Assembly: GCA_039881145.1 (NCBI GenBank)
Contig: JAYKKI010000003.1
Coordinates: 9,197,501-9,261,500 of the forward strand
Length of the DNA: 64,000 nt
Reading direction: 5' to 3'
Source: Druceiella hillmani
Taxonomy: Eukaryota; Arthropoda; Insecta; Lepidoptera; Hepialidae
Shown: positions 50,003 to 61,561 of the stretch, in pieces
How the letters are laid out: the number at the start of each line of letters is the position of its first letter
Position numbering within the stretch: position 1 is the stretch's first letter
Program-made: the position numbers and the translations under genes
The notes under the pieces: model-generated
What the model saw: the letters and a program-made list of their open reading frames with translations, nothing else
Told to the model about the DNA's origin: nothing
The model's database searches: none

Positions 50003-50886
50003 TTACCTACGAAATTGTAAAAAATCACGCCAAATATACCTATCTCAAATTTTTAATGAACTCCCTTCGATTAAAAAAGTCACCCTCTTAATGAGGAGCT
50101 AAGAAATAAAATATGTATTAATAAATTCAAGTATAATGATTCCCCCTAATACGATGTTACAGGATATCATTATGATTTTTTAGATTAAAAGCAAAATTGA
50201 AACTATATATTCTTAATATTAGGTGGCAGCACAATGTATGCGTTAGTTAACTGGTTCTTCTAGCACGTATTGTATTTTCAATTGTATTTAATTTACTTTG
50301 AATAATTTTTTTATATTAAGAATACTTTGTTTCATTGAATAAACACATATTCCAAGAGATTTAGCCCGGAATTTACCACATTTCAAACTTCTAGTAACAA
50401 CATACAACAAAACAAAAACGAATATCATCTATATAGTTGCTTCTTATAAATTTATTTTGCAAACAAAGTCTTATGAAATGGTCAATTTAAATAATATTAC
50501 ACACATTATCAGAGGATATTAATTTTAAACTGTCCGATTTTCACGTTCAAAACGAAGTTTGAGCTAGAGTTTTGGGATATAGACTTAAATTATACATCTC
50601 ATAAAAAGTTTATCACTTTTGTATACCATACTTTTGTACTAAGAAAGGGACCTCAATGGAAATATTGTTTAGTACCAATAAGCACAATAAACTAAACAAA
50701 CCTGTTATTCAAGCAAATGCGTGCACTACTTCAGTTATTGGAATTATGTGTTCTGTTTGATATATTACAAGGCATAAATAATATATAAACAATAAATTGA
50801 TATATTACAAGGCAATGAATAATCGAAGCTATAATATAATAATAGCGCTACCAAGAAATCTTCTAGAGAATTTAGTGAGAATAAAG

Positions 50887-50888
<2 letters not shown>
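50002..50888. other. AT-rich noncoding DNA
   Basis: Contains an 18-base direct duplication (TTGATATATTACAAGGCA) at 50,757-50,774 and 50,797-50,814. No gene. Confidence 0.6.
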
Positions 50889-50983
<95 letters not shown>

Positions 50984-50995
50984 ATACATATATAT

Positions 50996-51039
<44 letters not shown>

Positions 51040-51044
51040 TATAT
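50889..51044. repeat. Compound (TA)n(TG)n(TA)n microsatellite
   Basis: A long TA tract, then about 22 bases of TG, then TACA and TA again. The TG block can form Z-DNA and the TA blocks cruciforms. Confidence 0.98.
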
Positions 51045-53222
51045 AAACACTTGGCTATTGAAACTTACCAAGAGCTTTTCAGCAAAATTAATTCACATTA
51101 AAATGTTACACCATAATTTAATGTTAAAATTATTATTTTACATGCGTTAAACAATATCGACTTATTTAAAATTTCAGCGTGTTTTTCACTGGAATAATAC
51201 ACTACACAATAATACAAATAGTTACACTGGAATAATATTATTACATTAATGATTACAGTATTTTAACATTTTCCATTTAGAATTAAATATACATATATTA
51301 ATAATAAATTAGAGTATTTTATTTACATGTTAATGGACAGCAATCACATTTACTGGAGTCCATTAAATAATTAGCGTAACTATAGCTTGATATTAATAAT
51401 TAATATTTCTAGACAATAACTGTATGTTACACCATGCATCTATTACTATTTTGTTGGTATATGAGAATCTTTTTTCTAGGTACCTACCCTTGCATGGTTT
51501 TATTACCCACGTTTAAATAATCATCGTTTTTATAATATTACCTTAACAAATAATAAACATGTCGTCTCATTTCATTCTTTTTGTGATAGAGAAACATAAT
51601 ATTTCCACTCCTTCCCTAAAATTTTAAGCGGTTTTTCTATAGCAATGGAAGCCTTAGAATATTTAGACTAGGTCATGTAAGAGTAACCTAAAATCGGTTC
51701 CAGTAAGAGTTCTAACTTATCTAAATTCAATGTTGACATTCGTCTGGATTACGATTATCAGTCATATAAAAATTTAAAATCTTAAAAACCAATGCTTGGA
51801 TTTGTGAGGGAAAAGTAAATCTTGATCACCGTTGTACTATTTGAACGTATTCCTTCGGTTGTTTTTGATATTAAAAGAAATTCATGAAGTAAAGACATTC
51901 TACTTTACTTTGTAAAATTTTTTACGCTTTGAAGACCGAAAGTCGCGCTTTTTAAATACCCTACCAGAGATGTTCGAGAAGTTTCCATAATATTCCACAA
52001 ATCTGTGAAAAAATGTGGCGGTTTTATTGGTCTTTAACCTGAGCTGTGTATAACAGGGCAGTAGCTACAATTGGGTCGATGTTGAGTCTATTGTTAAAAT
52101 TAAATTGTGATATTGGTTCTTTCTAGGTTATTAAATTAAAGCACGCACAAGTAAAACAAATTACACTTTTTTTATATAAATCTTCATGCTATCGTCATTC
52201 AACAAAACGAAACGAGTACGATAACATAATTATATTTGTACCGGTTACGTTCCTCACAACAACTTAACTTTTATGTTCCATAGTATGGATGTATGGTAGT
52301 TTTTAAAGCTTATATTAATTAAAAATATTATAATCTTTTAATAGAAATGAATAAAATAGAATTTGTTTCAGAGTTATTAATATGTAACTAGGAAGTTATC
52401 AATGTTAATAGGAATAATCTTGTATCACAACGAGAAGTCCGGCAAAAGTCCGTACAGTGTTGGATCCAGATGTTAAAACAATATAAATAACATTCTTATG
52501 TACAGAAAATAAAAAAGCGATTTATAAATATTAATATTTTTAAATGCAATCACTACTGAACATAATGCGTTTTAAATGCAATTACTACTGAACTCTTATA
52601 AATAGTAAGATAAGCGAAATTATTGTTAACTATTAAAAATCATTTTGGCTATTTTGTATAAATAGGCCAGCCAATTCTTTTAGGTTGGAAAAGCGAACAA
52701 TATTCATGATTTTATGTAAGTGTTTTTAAAAAGTTATTCAATACGTGGTTGTATTTTTACTGTTAGTTTTATTTATAAATAACAAGTCCTTATGTATTAA
52801 AAATTAATGTATGCCCGAATATGAAGAAAGCCTTTTGAGTTGAATTGTAAATATGAATGTGTTTCATTTTTTGCTCTTTTCTGTTTATGAATCGCTTAAT
52901 TGTTTGGTTTCCTTTCTTATAAAAATATAAACTTTTTTAAATTACATATTTTCCTGGTACCAAGCCTATTTCAGTGGGTTTCTTTTTCTTCTTTTATATA
53001 GTTAAATAATTAAAAAAAAATGAGTTCATAGTAACGACAATATTGAAACATATATAACTTAATTTTGAAATATTATTGTTAATATTGTTCTTTACTAAAA
53101 TTAATATTTAACAATCAACGTAATTATCATAACTTATTGAAAGGTCTGGAAATCTGCTCGTTTATCAGGAAAATTTCTTGAGCAAATTATTTATATTTGT
53201 TTATTATAATTATGCCAAACTT
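51045..53222. other. AT-rich noncoding DNA
   Basis: No gene. A 23-base near-perfect direct duplication (TTTAAATGCAATCACTACTG plus GAAC-type end) lies at 52,539 and 52,571. Confidence 0.55.
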
Positions 53223-53282
53223 TTATGCAACTCATACGTGATATACCAATTTAAATTGGTGTATCACGTATGAGTTGCATAA
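53223..53282. repeat. 60-bp palindrome with no loop
   Basis: Arms of 30 bases meet at TTTAAA, with one mismatch. The left arm begins TTATGCAACTCATACGTG and the right arm ends CACGTATGAGTTGCATAA. Confidence 0.95.
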
Positions 53283-53585
53283 GAAGCTTCTGCCTTGTGA
53301 ACTGATGAGAATGATTGACGGTGATTAAACATTTCGAGCTACGACATAAAGCAAGCGGTAACCCAGGCGTTATTCACATGAACGCTTCGTTGCCTCTTAA
53401 TTGGAAAACAAATTTGTGATCCGTTTCATATAAGCAACAGTTTATTTTAAGAACGGGATGTCCATTTGTAGGCTTTTATAATTATTTAAAAAAAATTTTA
53501 CTTACGTGTGATTGACACCCAAAATGAGCGAAACTCATAAAATGTTAAATACCTAAATTATGTAACATTTCCTTCCATATTTTTG
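53283..53585. other. Spacer between two strong inverted repeats
   Basis: Slightly GC-richer than usual at 53,290-53,470; no gene or family recognised. Confidence 0.5.
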
Positions 53586-53655
53586 AACTTCAGAAATAAC
53601 TGATTTAAAAAAATTCTTTTATTAGAATTTTTTTAAATCAGTTATTTCTGAAGTT
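53586..53655. repeat. Perfect 32-bp hairpin
   Basis: The arms at 53,586-53,617 and 53,624-53,655 are exact reverse complements around a 6-base loop (TTTATT). The outer part reads AACTTCAGAAATAACTG. Confidence 0.97.
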
Positions 53656-54857
53656 ACAAAAAATTGAAGTGTTTATATAAATAAGTTGTATAAAAACAAA
53701 ATTGCAGCATTTGAGATATAGGAATGAAGTTTGTTTTAGTAAAATTAATAGTTTTAAATTAATTTCAATGAAGAATAATATTTTTTTTTGGAACTTTTTT
53801 GGTAATAAGTTAAACTCATTTTCAATTTTCTGTTACCCTAGACATTTTAGGTTCTTATTTATTCAATAAGTATTTATTACCTATTTTTGTTTACTTTTCA
53901 GTCTAATAATATTTTCTTTATTGTTAGTAGAGTAATAGAGGGAACTATTTTTCTTAAGAAATATAAAAAATTACATACAGAAATTTATTCTACTGGTTAA
54001 AACTACACCTTATGTTGGAAAATCTATCTGCAGCCAAAAAATTACTAAAGAGATCAAATAATGACAAAATTTATAAAGAGATTTAGGTCCCGTGTATTTT
54101 ATAATCTAATACTCATGAAATTCTGATACCAGATATATAGTTAATATAAAACAAAAATACTCTAATATATAAATAAATCTGTTAAAGCTTTTCAAGAAAT
54201 TGATGTAAGAAACATACATATCGAACTGCAAAATTTCCTCGTTTTTGAAGTCGTTAAAAAGATGCCATAACCATGAGGTTTTACATCTTTTACACAAGTT
54301 TTATTTTGTAACTTCATAATCGCATGTCTATCTTCTTATCTTACTTTTTTAATTCTTTGTAGTTTATGCACTGAATTTTTTTGGCCAGTTTTTATGAAAT
54401 ACAAAATTCTTCAGCTTTAATATTTTGATAGAAGTTTGATATTCCATAGTACTAGTCTTACTCCAAAAAAATTATTTATATATACTCCATTAATTGTTGC
54501 TCCGCTAAATACGTTGAGCTAGTTAAAAATGGTTTAGATAAACATTGTATTCACAACTGTTTCATCATAAAAAAGTGACACCTGATGATATTATAATTGT
54601 GAATTTAATTCCCTTTTAACGTTTCTTCTATCGGCATTAAAACACTAAAAATATTTGCATGCAATATGTACCGACATATAAAAAATTGTTTTAAGGCATA
54701 AACAAGAAACGGTTGAAAAATCTTTTGAAAAGAGCATTGTTTTTATTAGTTCTATTAAACCTCTATAGCAAACGTATATCTCAATAAATTCACTCTGTTC
54801 AACAATATGTTATGAATTGCTAATTGACTATATTTTCGCAACATATATTTTAAAGGA
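53656..54857. other. AT-rich noncoding DNA
   Basis: No gene recognised; a 63-codon minus frame at 54,106-54,297 is unassigned. Confidence 0.5.
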
Positions 54858-55690
54858 AGCATTTCCCCCTCTTAGCCGAGTTATTTATAAACAATCTACA
54901 AACCAGCCACTTTAGCAATAAATTAGCGACCAATATAGTATACTATTACTTAACTATAGAGATACGTTAACTGTTGGAAATCTGTTGGAAAGGTACACAG
55001 CGACAGTTAGACAAGTTTGTTAACCTTGCCAACTCCCTACACAACAATATCAAATTCACTTTAGAAGTATCTTATAAAAAATAGTAATCCGATAATAAAG
55101 TAAACTTTTTAGATATCGCAATAGAACGCAAAAATAATAAACGTAAATTTAGTATATTTAGAAAAGACACATTTGCAGACTCCATAATTAATGGTCATTC
55201 ACAACACCCTTGGTCCCATAAGTTAGCAGCCTTCCATTCCATGATTCAAAGAGCATTAACCAACCCTTTAGAAAAACCTAATTTACATAAAGAAATAAAA
55301 ACTATAAAACAAATCAGAATAAATAATAACTACAACCATTCAATTGTCACAAAACTAGATATAAAGAACACAAACAAAACAAGATATTAAGAACACATTG
55401 CCAGCTGGCGAAATAACAAACCAGACACATCTCACTTTGCTAAACACCTCATTGAAAATAACCATTATCCTTATACTGACAATGCCCCCTATATATTACA
55501 AATAAATTCAAAAGGCAATAAACTTAATATCCTAGTTACATTAGAAATAAACAGACATAAAAAAGACACCTAGGGTAATATATTAAATGAACAACTAAAT
55601 ATAATATCATCACCCATACTTAATATTTTCTAGACATAATATAGTTAGACAACATTGGTAGTACAGTACTTTTAAAATTGTTTCTGCCCA
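54858..55690 (+). mobile_element. Penelope-like retroelement relic (reverse transcriptase 3' half and C-terminus)
   Basis: The fragment opens with LLAELFINNLQTSHFSN (54,870 on), the segment before the catalytic box in Penelope-like RTs. The expected YVDD reads YVNC at 54,963-54,974, so both catalytic aspartates are lost. After frameshifts come GTQRQLDKFVNLANSLH, IKFTLE, NFLDIAIERKNNK, HPWSHKLAAFHSM and IKQIRINNNY. The end reads EHIASWRNN, HFAKHLIENNHY, LNILVTLEINRHKK and NEQLNIISSPILNIF before a TAG at 55,631. The core of the GIY-YIG nuclease appears deleted between the RT end and EHIASW. The 5' half is absent, as expected for 5'-truncated copies. Confidence 0.83.
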
Positions 55691-55703
55691 ACTACACATC
55701 TAA

Positions 55704-55707
<4 letters not shown>

Positions 55708-55734
<27 letters not shown>

Positions 55735-55735
55735 C
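55708..55735. repeat. Short (TA)n tract after the Penelope-like relic
   Basis: TA repeat of about 28 bases starting about 75 bases after the relic's stop codon, followed by A-rich sequence. Confidence 0.85.
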
Positions 55736-56091
55736 ATAAATAAAAAAAATAAATAAGTGAAAGAAGTCGGGTGATATGTAGAATTAGTGGTATAACCTTG
55801 TTCTAACTTGCAGATACCCTTGCTATTGTATAAAATATATTACTGAGAATAACTTCCATTTAATTTTATTACATACACTGGAACATTTGCATTGTATAAC
55901 CTCATAGAATAACATCAATTTAATTTACTACCCTCACTAAAAAACTTGTATTCGGAAATATAATAAAACCTACACCGCCCCCCTACAATAAACTCACTAA
56001 CATAAGCAGTGGGAAAACCCACACCAACGAGGCTTCCGCCATTGTTATTGAAACATATGAATGCTGTTGGATGTTCGTAAGAGTTAATCTT
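55736..56091. other. AT-rich noncoding DNA
   Basis: A duplicated phrase around ATAAC.TCAATTTAATTT is seen near 55,850 and 55,905. No gene. Confidence 0.5.
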
Positions 56092-56235
56092 TGCTAATAC
56101 CCCACCTGAAAATGTTGTAATACAATGAAACCTAGGTTATGGTAAAGAACTTGAAGAAAGTAGAAATAATACTACATCACATTGTTTCATATAATTGTCA
56201 ATCGTGAACTTTACTTAAAATTATGCAGCCAAGGA
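56092..56235 (+). repeat. Dispersed repeat family, copy B
   Basis: Matches the repeat at 24,293-24,475. It straddles the outer boundary of the left inverted-repeat arm (56,191), which implies that the left arm is the original and the right arm the copy. Confidence 0.65.
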
Positions 56236-56839
56236 TATAAATGGTTATTACAATAATAAAACAGTTATACATGTAGAATAATCATTATAACATTCAAAAC
56301 AAATGAGTTCGAAGTACTCGATTAGATGAAGAATCGTTTTATCTCCAGACTATAAAAAAATCATTATTATATTTACAATTAATTCGATCAAGAATACCCA
56401 GCAAATAAAATTGTTAGTTGATTCGGCAATTTAAGTGCATGTGAATGTTATTACAAAGATGCTATTTCACCGATAAGATAAAAAGTTTTAAAAGAAGGCT
56501 TTTAATATAATAAACTTTGAGAAAATATATAATCTTATTTTAATATTTATGGATGAGATGAAAACACACATTGCTTGTACGTTCAGCTATTTCATTAACT
56601 AATTAGTACCGACAACGCACAGAAATTGCATGGTTCATCGCAATTTGTTTTCGCGTTTATACATATTTCACGCGGGCAGCTTATGAAATTGTCTGTCTGG
56701 ATTGGACGGTAGTACTTATTTAGATATTTGCCTATACGAGCATACATTGTACACTCTATTGGTGCTACCATATGAATTTCCTCATACGTGAACGCGAATG
56801 AGTAAAAAATACTATCATCTATCATATTATATATATATA

Positions 56840-56936
<97 letters not shown>

Positions 56937-57047
56937 CAACAAAGATTTGGAAATAGTCATGCCAGGTTTATAAGTATATAAAAAACAGCCATTTCTGTGT
57001 TATTTATATCAATTTATAGTTATATTGATAGATCTTATCTCCAAATT
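56191..57047 (+). repeat. Long inverted repeat IR-A, left arm
   Basis: Reverse-complement twin of 57,554-58,420. Outside the microsatellite I saw only about three base differences in roughly 650 compared bases (for example near 56,198, 56,276 and 57,003), so the duplication is very young or an assembly product. An open frame of 76 codons at its core (FISCPREICINAKTNCDEPC) appears in both arms because the arms are identical; its cysteine spacing is notable but I know no family for it. Confidence 0.95.
56827..56933. repeat. TA/TG microsatellite inside IR-A left arm
   Basis: TA tract with one GTGTGTGTGT block and one TTTA interruption; counterpart of the tract at 57,667. Confidence 0.97.
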
Positions 57048-57553
57048 TTAATTTTCTGTAATGAATATTTATTTATCGAGTTATTAATTGGAGTGCGACC
57101 ATGAATTATGGAAAACAAGAAAACAATATTCGACGAAATCCCTAATCAAAAATTACACGAGAATCAAATTATGTATAGTAAAACGATAACATTACAATAA
57201 TAAGGACTATAATAATATTTTTCGACTATACGGAGGACTTGTATATCCTCCTACGTCTGAATCGGCTAATAATTTAAGAACATTTTCAAAGTGAAAATGT
57301 TGATAATCTTCTCAAAAGTATGTGAAGTGTCGTTTGTCGCTAATTGTCGCCAAAAGATAAGAGCCTTTTTGCTTAATATATATATTTACGTGAAAAGTTT
57401 TTCCAATTGCAATTTAGTAACCGTAATATTTTATATTAATGTAAAGTTACAAATTTTCGTAACAAAATATTAAAATAACTTCTTTTTCGTATAAAACACT
57501 TTTGTTATGAAATTTTAGCTTGAATGTAATTGTTATATAAATATATTGCAAAT
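57048..57553. other. Central spacer of IR-A
   Basis: Unique AT-rich sequence of about 506 bases between the arms. A 60-codon frame at 57,291-57,473 is unassigned. Confidence 0.7.
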
Positions 57554-57664
57554 AATTTGGAGATAAGATCTATCAATATAACTATAAATTGATAGAAATA
57601 ACACAGAAATGGCTGTTTTTTATATACTTATAAACCTGGCATGACTATTTCCAAATCTTTGTTG

Positions 57665-57735
<71 letters not shown>

Positions 57736-57740
57736 TATAT

Positions 57741-57777
<37 letters not shown>

Positions 57778-58417
57778 ATATGATAGATGATAGTATTTTT
57801 TACTCATTCGCGTTCACGTATGAGGAAATTCATATGGTAGCACCAATAGAGTGTACAATGTATGCTCGTATAGGCAAATATCTAAATAAGTACTACCGTC
57901 CAATCCAGACAGACAATTTCATAAGCTGCCCGCGTGAAATATGTATAAACGCGAAAACAAATTGCGATGAACCATGCAATTTCTGTGCGTTGTCGGTACT
58001 AATTAGTTAATGAAATAGCTGAACGTACAAGCAATGTGTGTTTTCATCTCATCCATAAATATTAAAATAAGATTATATATTTTCTCAAAGTTTATTATAT
58101 TAAAAGCCTTCTTTTAAAACTTTTTATCTTATCGGTGAAATAGCATCTTTGTAATAACATTCACATGCACTTAAATTGCCGAATCAACTAACAATTTTAT
58201 TTGCTGGGTATTCTTGATCGAATTAATTGTAAATATAATAATGATTTTTTTATAGTCTGGAGATAAAACGATTCTTCATCTAATCGAGTACTTCGAACTC
58301 ATTTGTTTTGAATGTTATAATGATTATTCTACATGTTTAACTGTTTTATTATTGTAATAACCATTTATATCCTTGGCTGCATAATTTTAAGTAAAGTTCA
58401 CGATTGACAATTGTATG

Positions 58418-58420
<3 letters not shown>
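57554..58420 (-). repeat. Long inverted repeat IR-A, right arm
   Basis: Inverted twin of the left arm. It stops exactly where a TA tract starts (58,421), suggesting that the breakpoint or resolution site was in the microsatellite. Confidence 0.95.
57667..57778. repeat. TA microsatellite inside IR-A right arm
   Basis: Counterpart of 56,827-56,933. The GT block has shrunk here to ACAC. Confidence 0.97.

Positions 58421-58460
<40 letters not shown>
58421..58460. repeat. (TA)n tract at the outer edge of IR-A
   Basis: Pure TA, 40 bases; marks the right breakpoint. Confidence 0.95.
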
Positions 58461-58461
<1 letters not shown>

Positions 58462-58806
58462 CTGTTTTTCAAAAAAAAACATTACCCTCCATTAATCAAC
58501 TTGACTACAGAGAAAAATGAGTATTTAGTTAAATATCAGATGTACATTAGCGGAACACGGGAATCTGCATACCAAACGAAAATTATTCTGAAAATTAAAT
58601 AATTTTTTGGTTCATTGAATATTTGGCCAATTTGTTACAACCCTTCGTATCATTAAGAGTAGATGTTATAAATTAGAATATAGGTATGGCAGGGAATAAA
58701 ATGAGCATATCAAATGTAAAAAATAAAAGGCGACAAAATAAATATCAGTGAGGACAACAAAAAATATTTATTTACGGACAATTACTAAGACGAATATGTT
58801 TAAGAT
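58461..58806. other. Spacer between IR-A and IR-B
   Basis: AT-rich, no gene or family recognised. Confidence 0.55.
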
Positions 58807-58951
58807 GTAACTTAAATCTACATTTTTTAAAACACAGACGACAATACAATCCTTCATAAGGGTGTCGACGCACTCGTTTATTTCTTTTGCTAATGACAAC
58901 CACACATTTATGGTCACAGCGAAGTCAAAAATACGGAACACTAATTAAACT

Positions 58952-58960
58952 GTATATATA

Positions 58961-59021
<61 letters not shown>

Positions 59022-59022
59022 T

Positions 59023-59070
<48 letters not shown>

Positions 59071-59080
59071 TATTTATATA
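58952..59080. repeat. (TA)n(TG)n(TA)n microsatellite inside IR-B left arm
   Basis: TA, then about 20 bases of TG, then TA. It sits about 105 bases inside the CTTCATAAGGG landmark, as does its partner in the right arm. Confidence 0.97.
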
Positions 59081-59458
59081 GTATAGGTTTATAATTCTTT
59101 TTTTATACGTTAACGGGATTGGGCTCCACCCAAAATGAATAAATATAATTTTCTTATAAATCTATTTCGAAGTTCTTTTACTTACAGATTATTTCAATTG
59201 TTGTCAGTATGAATGTGTTATCCAAAAAGGAAAATAAAGTGCAATACTTATGGTTCATGAAAATGTATCGGTATAGAATAATAGAAGGGCTCTTAATCTT
59301 TTGGTTCAACTTTGTCGGCAAGCTCCGAACTCGTTTGGACAAAAGGTATAATATTAATCAAGCTATTTGAATCTGAGCAGCATGCGTGTCGAAAATAAAA
59401 TAATATCACAAAAGCATGAGATAAAAGTAATGGGTGTACCATATGAAAGTCGATAAGA

Positions 59459-59499
59459 AATTCGCAGTTTGTTGTCGAGTAGACGAAAAACTGCGAATT
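59459..59499. repeat. 12-bp hairpin in IR-B left arm
   Basis: AATTCGCAGTTT and AAACTGCGAATT flank 17 bases. The right arm has only one half, so this is a left-arm-specific rearrangement. Confidence 0.8.
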
Positions 59500-59806
59500 C
59501 CTCTTACGTAAGTTCTGCTGTGTTGTGTATTAAGAACTGACACGATTTTTTCCTTGGGCAGATATTTGTAGTACCAATTTTGTTTTCGTATGGTCTCAGG
59601 CGTAGATGTTGATATCAGAAATGTTATGGCTCTCCCGATGGATTTGGAGTATGGACATTTTATACCCGAGAGACCTATGAGAAAGACCAAACACAGTCTA
59701 GTTTTAGGTATTTTATGCTTTCCTCTTATCACCTTTTGGTTAAATAAATAGCGATTAGGCTTATAAAATAAATGTTCTGACTTAGATAAATATTTTTTTT
59801 TAGGCA

Positions 59807-60990
59807 TATGTATTTAGCAGGTAAACTTATTTTAAGTCATTTTCTGTTATTAACTTTTATAAATTTCTGAACTTGAATCCATTACGATGTAACACTTACC
59901 ACAACAAATAATTTGAGATATTTTCTCGTACATTTTTATTTTCATAATCATGAGTTAAATTTTGCTTACAATCGTACAATACCAACTTGCATAAATGAAT
60001 GTTTACTCAGCACATATGTTAATAAAATTTATTTGTTGTAATCACTAGTTCAAGTAGATTAGTAGAAATCCAAAATTTATGAACATATTGCACATCACAT
60101 ATAAATATGTTTTGTATTTTAATATTAACGTGTTTATTAGGTCCATTATATTAAGTCACGTATATGGATGCATATTTAAAATTGTGATATGTGACTTAAA
60201 TTGGTCCAATTATGTAATAAATAATTTATCATGGACGAGTAGGACTGTCTGACATTTAAAAATATTCAATTAATTTATTTTTCACTACGTAAATATATTG
60301 CCTAGTATACTTTTCAGTCCTAAACATGCCGTGTGTTCCTTAAAAATTAAAAAATAATATTTCGGTAAACTTTATGTGAATTTATTAATTCTATTTTTTT
60401 CCTAATTTTGACCTGATCAGTTTTTGAGATTATTTGGGGAGACTTTAGAACCATTGAGGTGAATGAAATAATTTTTTTAAAATTTTTATGCCATTCCTGC
60501 TATATTTGCATATACATATTTTAGGATGATAACTAATGAATCAATTAAAAAAGAAAAATGGATCAAATGTGTTTAAAGATTGTACATTTGCGTATATGCA
60601 TATACATAAATATATATACATATGTGTACAATGTGGATATGACCGCCCTAATTTAAGTAAAACTTTATACACAATAAAGTATTACTCAACCGTACACAAA
60701 AAATCAGTTAACAAATTTAGTCACAGAGTTTTAAATGTTTTGTAATTTTAAACACGATGTATGTAATTTCCAGCAGGCCGCGCTGCTTTGCTACCGGTTT
60801 CGACAAACACAAAAACCGCACACCGTCGTCGCTGCGGCTTTCGTGTAACATAAACACTGGAAATGGTGTTACAAAAGTTAGAAAAGGATATTCTAAAAGG
60901 AGCAATTTCTAAAAGTTTATAATTGAAAATGACTGAAAATAAGTTAAAGTATAAGCCCGTGTAACCTGGATAAATCTGGAACATATGCGT
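59807..60990. other. Central spacer of IR-B
   Basis: About 1.18 kb of mostly AT-rich DNA with a GC-richer patch at 60,770-60,850. No transposase or other gene is recognised. Frames of 62-78 codons on the minus strand across the patch have no family match. Confidence 0.5.
60770..60850. other. CpG-rich patch in the IR-B spacer
   Basis: Contains GCAGGCCGCGCTGC, GCTACCGGTTTCGAC and CGTCGTCGCTGCGG in strongly AT-rich surroundings. Could be a short exon, an element remnant or regulatory DNA. Confidence 0.25.
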
Positions 60991-61013
60991 AAAAAAATCA
61001 TTTATCCAGGTTA
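60962..61013. repeat. Perfect 14-bp hairpin at the inner edge of IR-B
   Basis: TAACCTGGATAAAT at 60,962-60,975 and its exact reverse complement at 61,000-61,013 lie right at the start of the right arm. It may mark the inversion junction. Confidence 0.9.
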
Positions 61014-61474
61014 GAAAATTTATTTTATAAACCTAATCGCTATTTATTTAACCATATGGTGATAAGAGAAAAGCATAAAATACTAAGAGAACTAGACTGT
61101 GTTTGATCTCTGTCATAGGTCACTCAGGTATAAAATGTCCATAATCCACATCCATTGGGAGAGCCATAACATATTCTGATATCAACATCTACGTCTGAGC
61201 CCATAAGAAAACGAAATTGGTACACAGAACAAACTGCGAATTTCTTATCGACTTCCATGTGGTACACCCATTACTTTTATCACGTGCTTTTGTGATAATA
61301 TTTTATTTTCGACACGCATGCTGCTCAGATTCAAATAGCTCGATTAATACTATACCTTTTGTCCAAACGAGTTCAGTGCGTGCCGACAAAGTTAAACCAA
61401 AAGATTAAGAGCCCGTCTCTTGTTTTATACAGATAAATTTTAATGAACCATAAGTATTGCACTTTATTTTTCTT

Positions 61475-61561
<87 letters not shown>

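Larger units (their letters stand above)
58807..59806 (+). repeat. Long inverted repeat IR-B, left arm
   Basis: Pairs with 60,991-61,712 in opposite orientation, with visible divergence (roughly 80-85% by eye) and several indels. Shared landmarks are CTTCATAAGGGTG.CGACGCAC, GTGCAATACTTATGGTTCAT, ATCTGAGCAGCATGCGTGTCG, GATAAGAAATTCGCAGTTTG and AATAAATAGCGATTAGG. Relative to the right arm it has about 140 extra bases at 59,083-59,225 and about 100 near 59,470-59,570. A 133-codon minus-strand frame (59,406-59,807) starts near the inner edge; the right arm does not keep it, so coding is doubtful. Confidence 0.85.

Noticed and set aside
53586..53655. A miRNA gene or terminator
   Set aside because: Perfect 32-base stem with a 6-base loop and AT runs does not look like a miRNA precursor, and bacterial-type terminators do not apply in this eukaryotic DNA.
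59406..59807. 133-codon minus-strand frame as a gene
   Set aside because: It lies inside IR-B and the homologous right arm does not keep the frame; no family resemblance.
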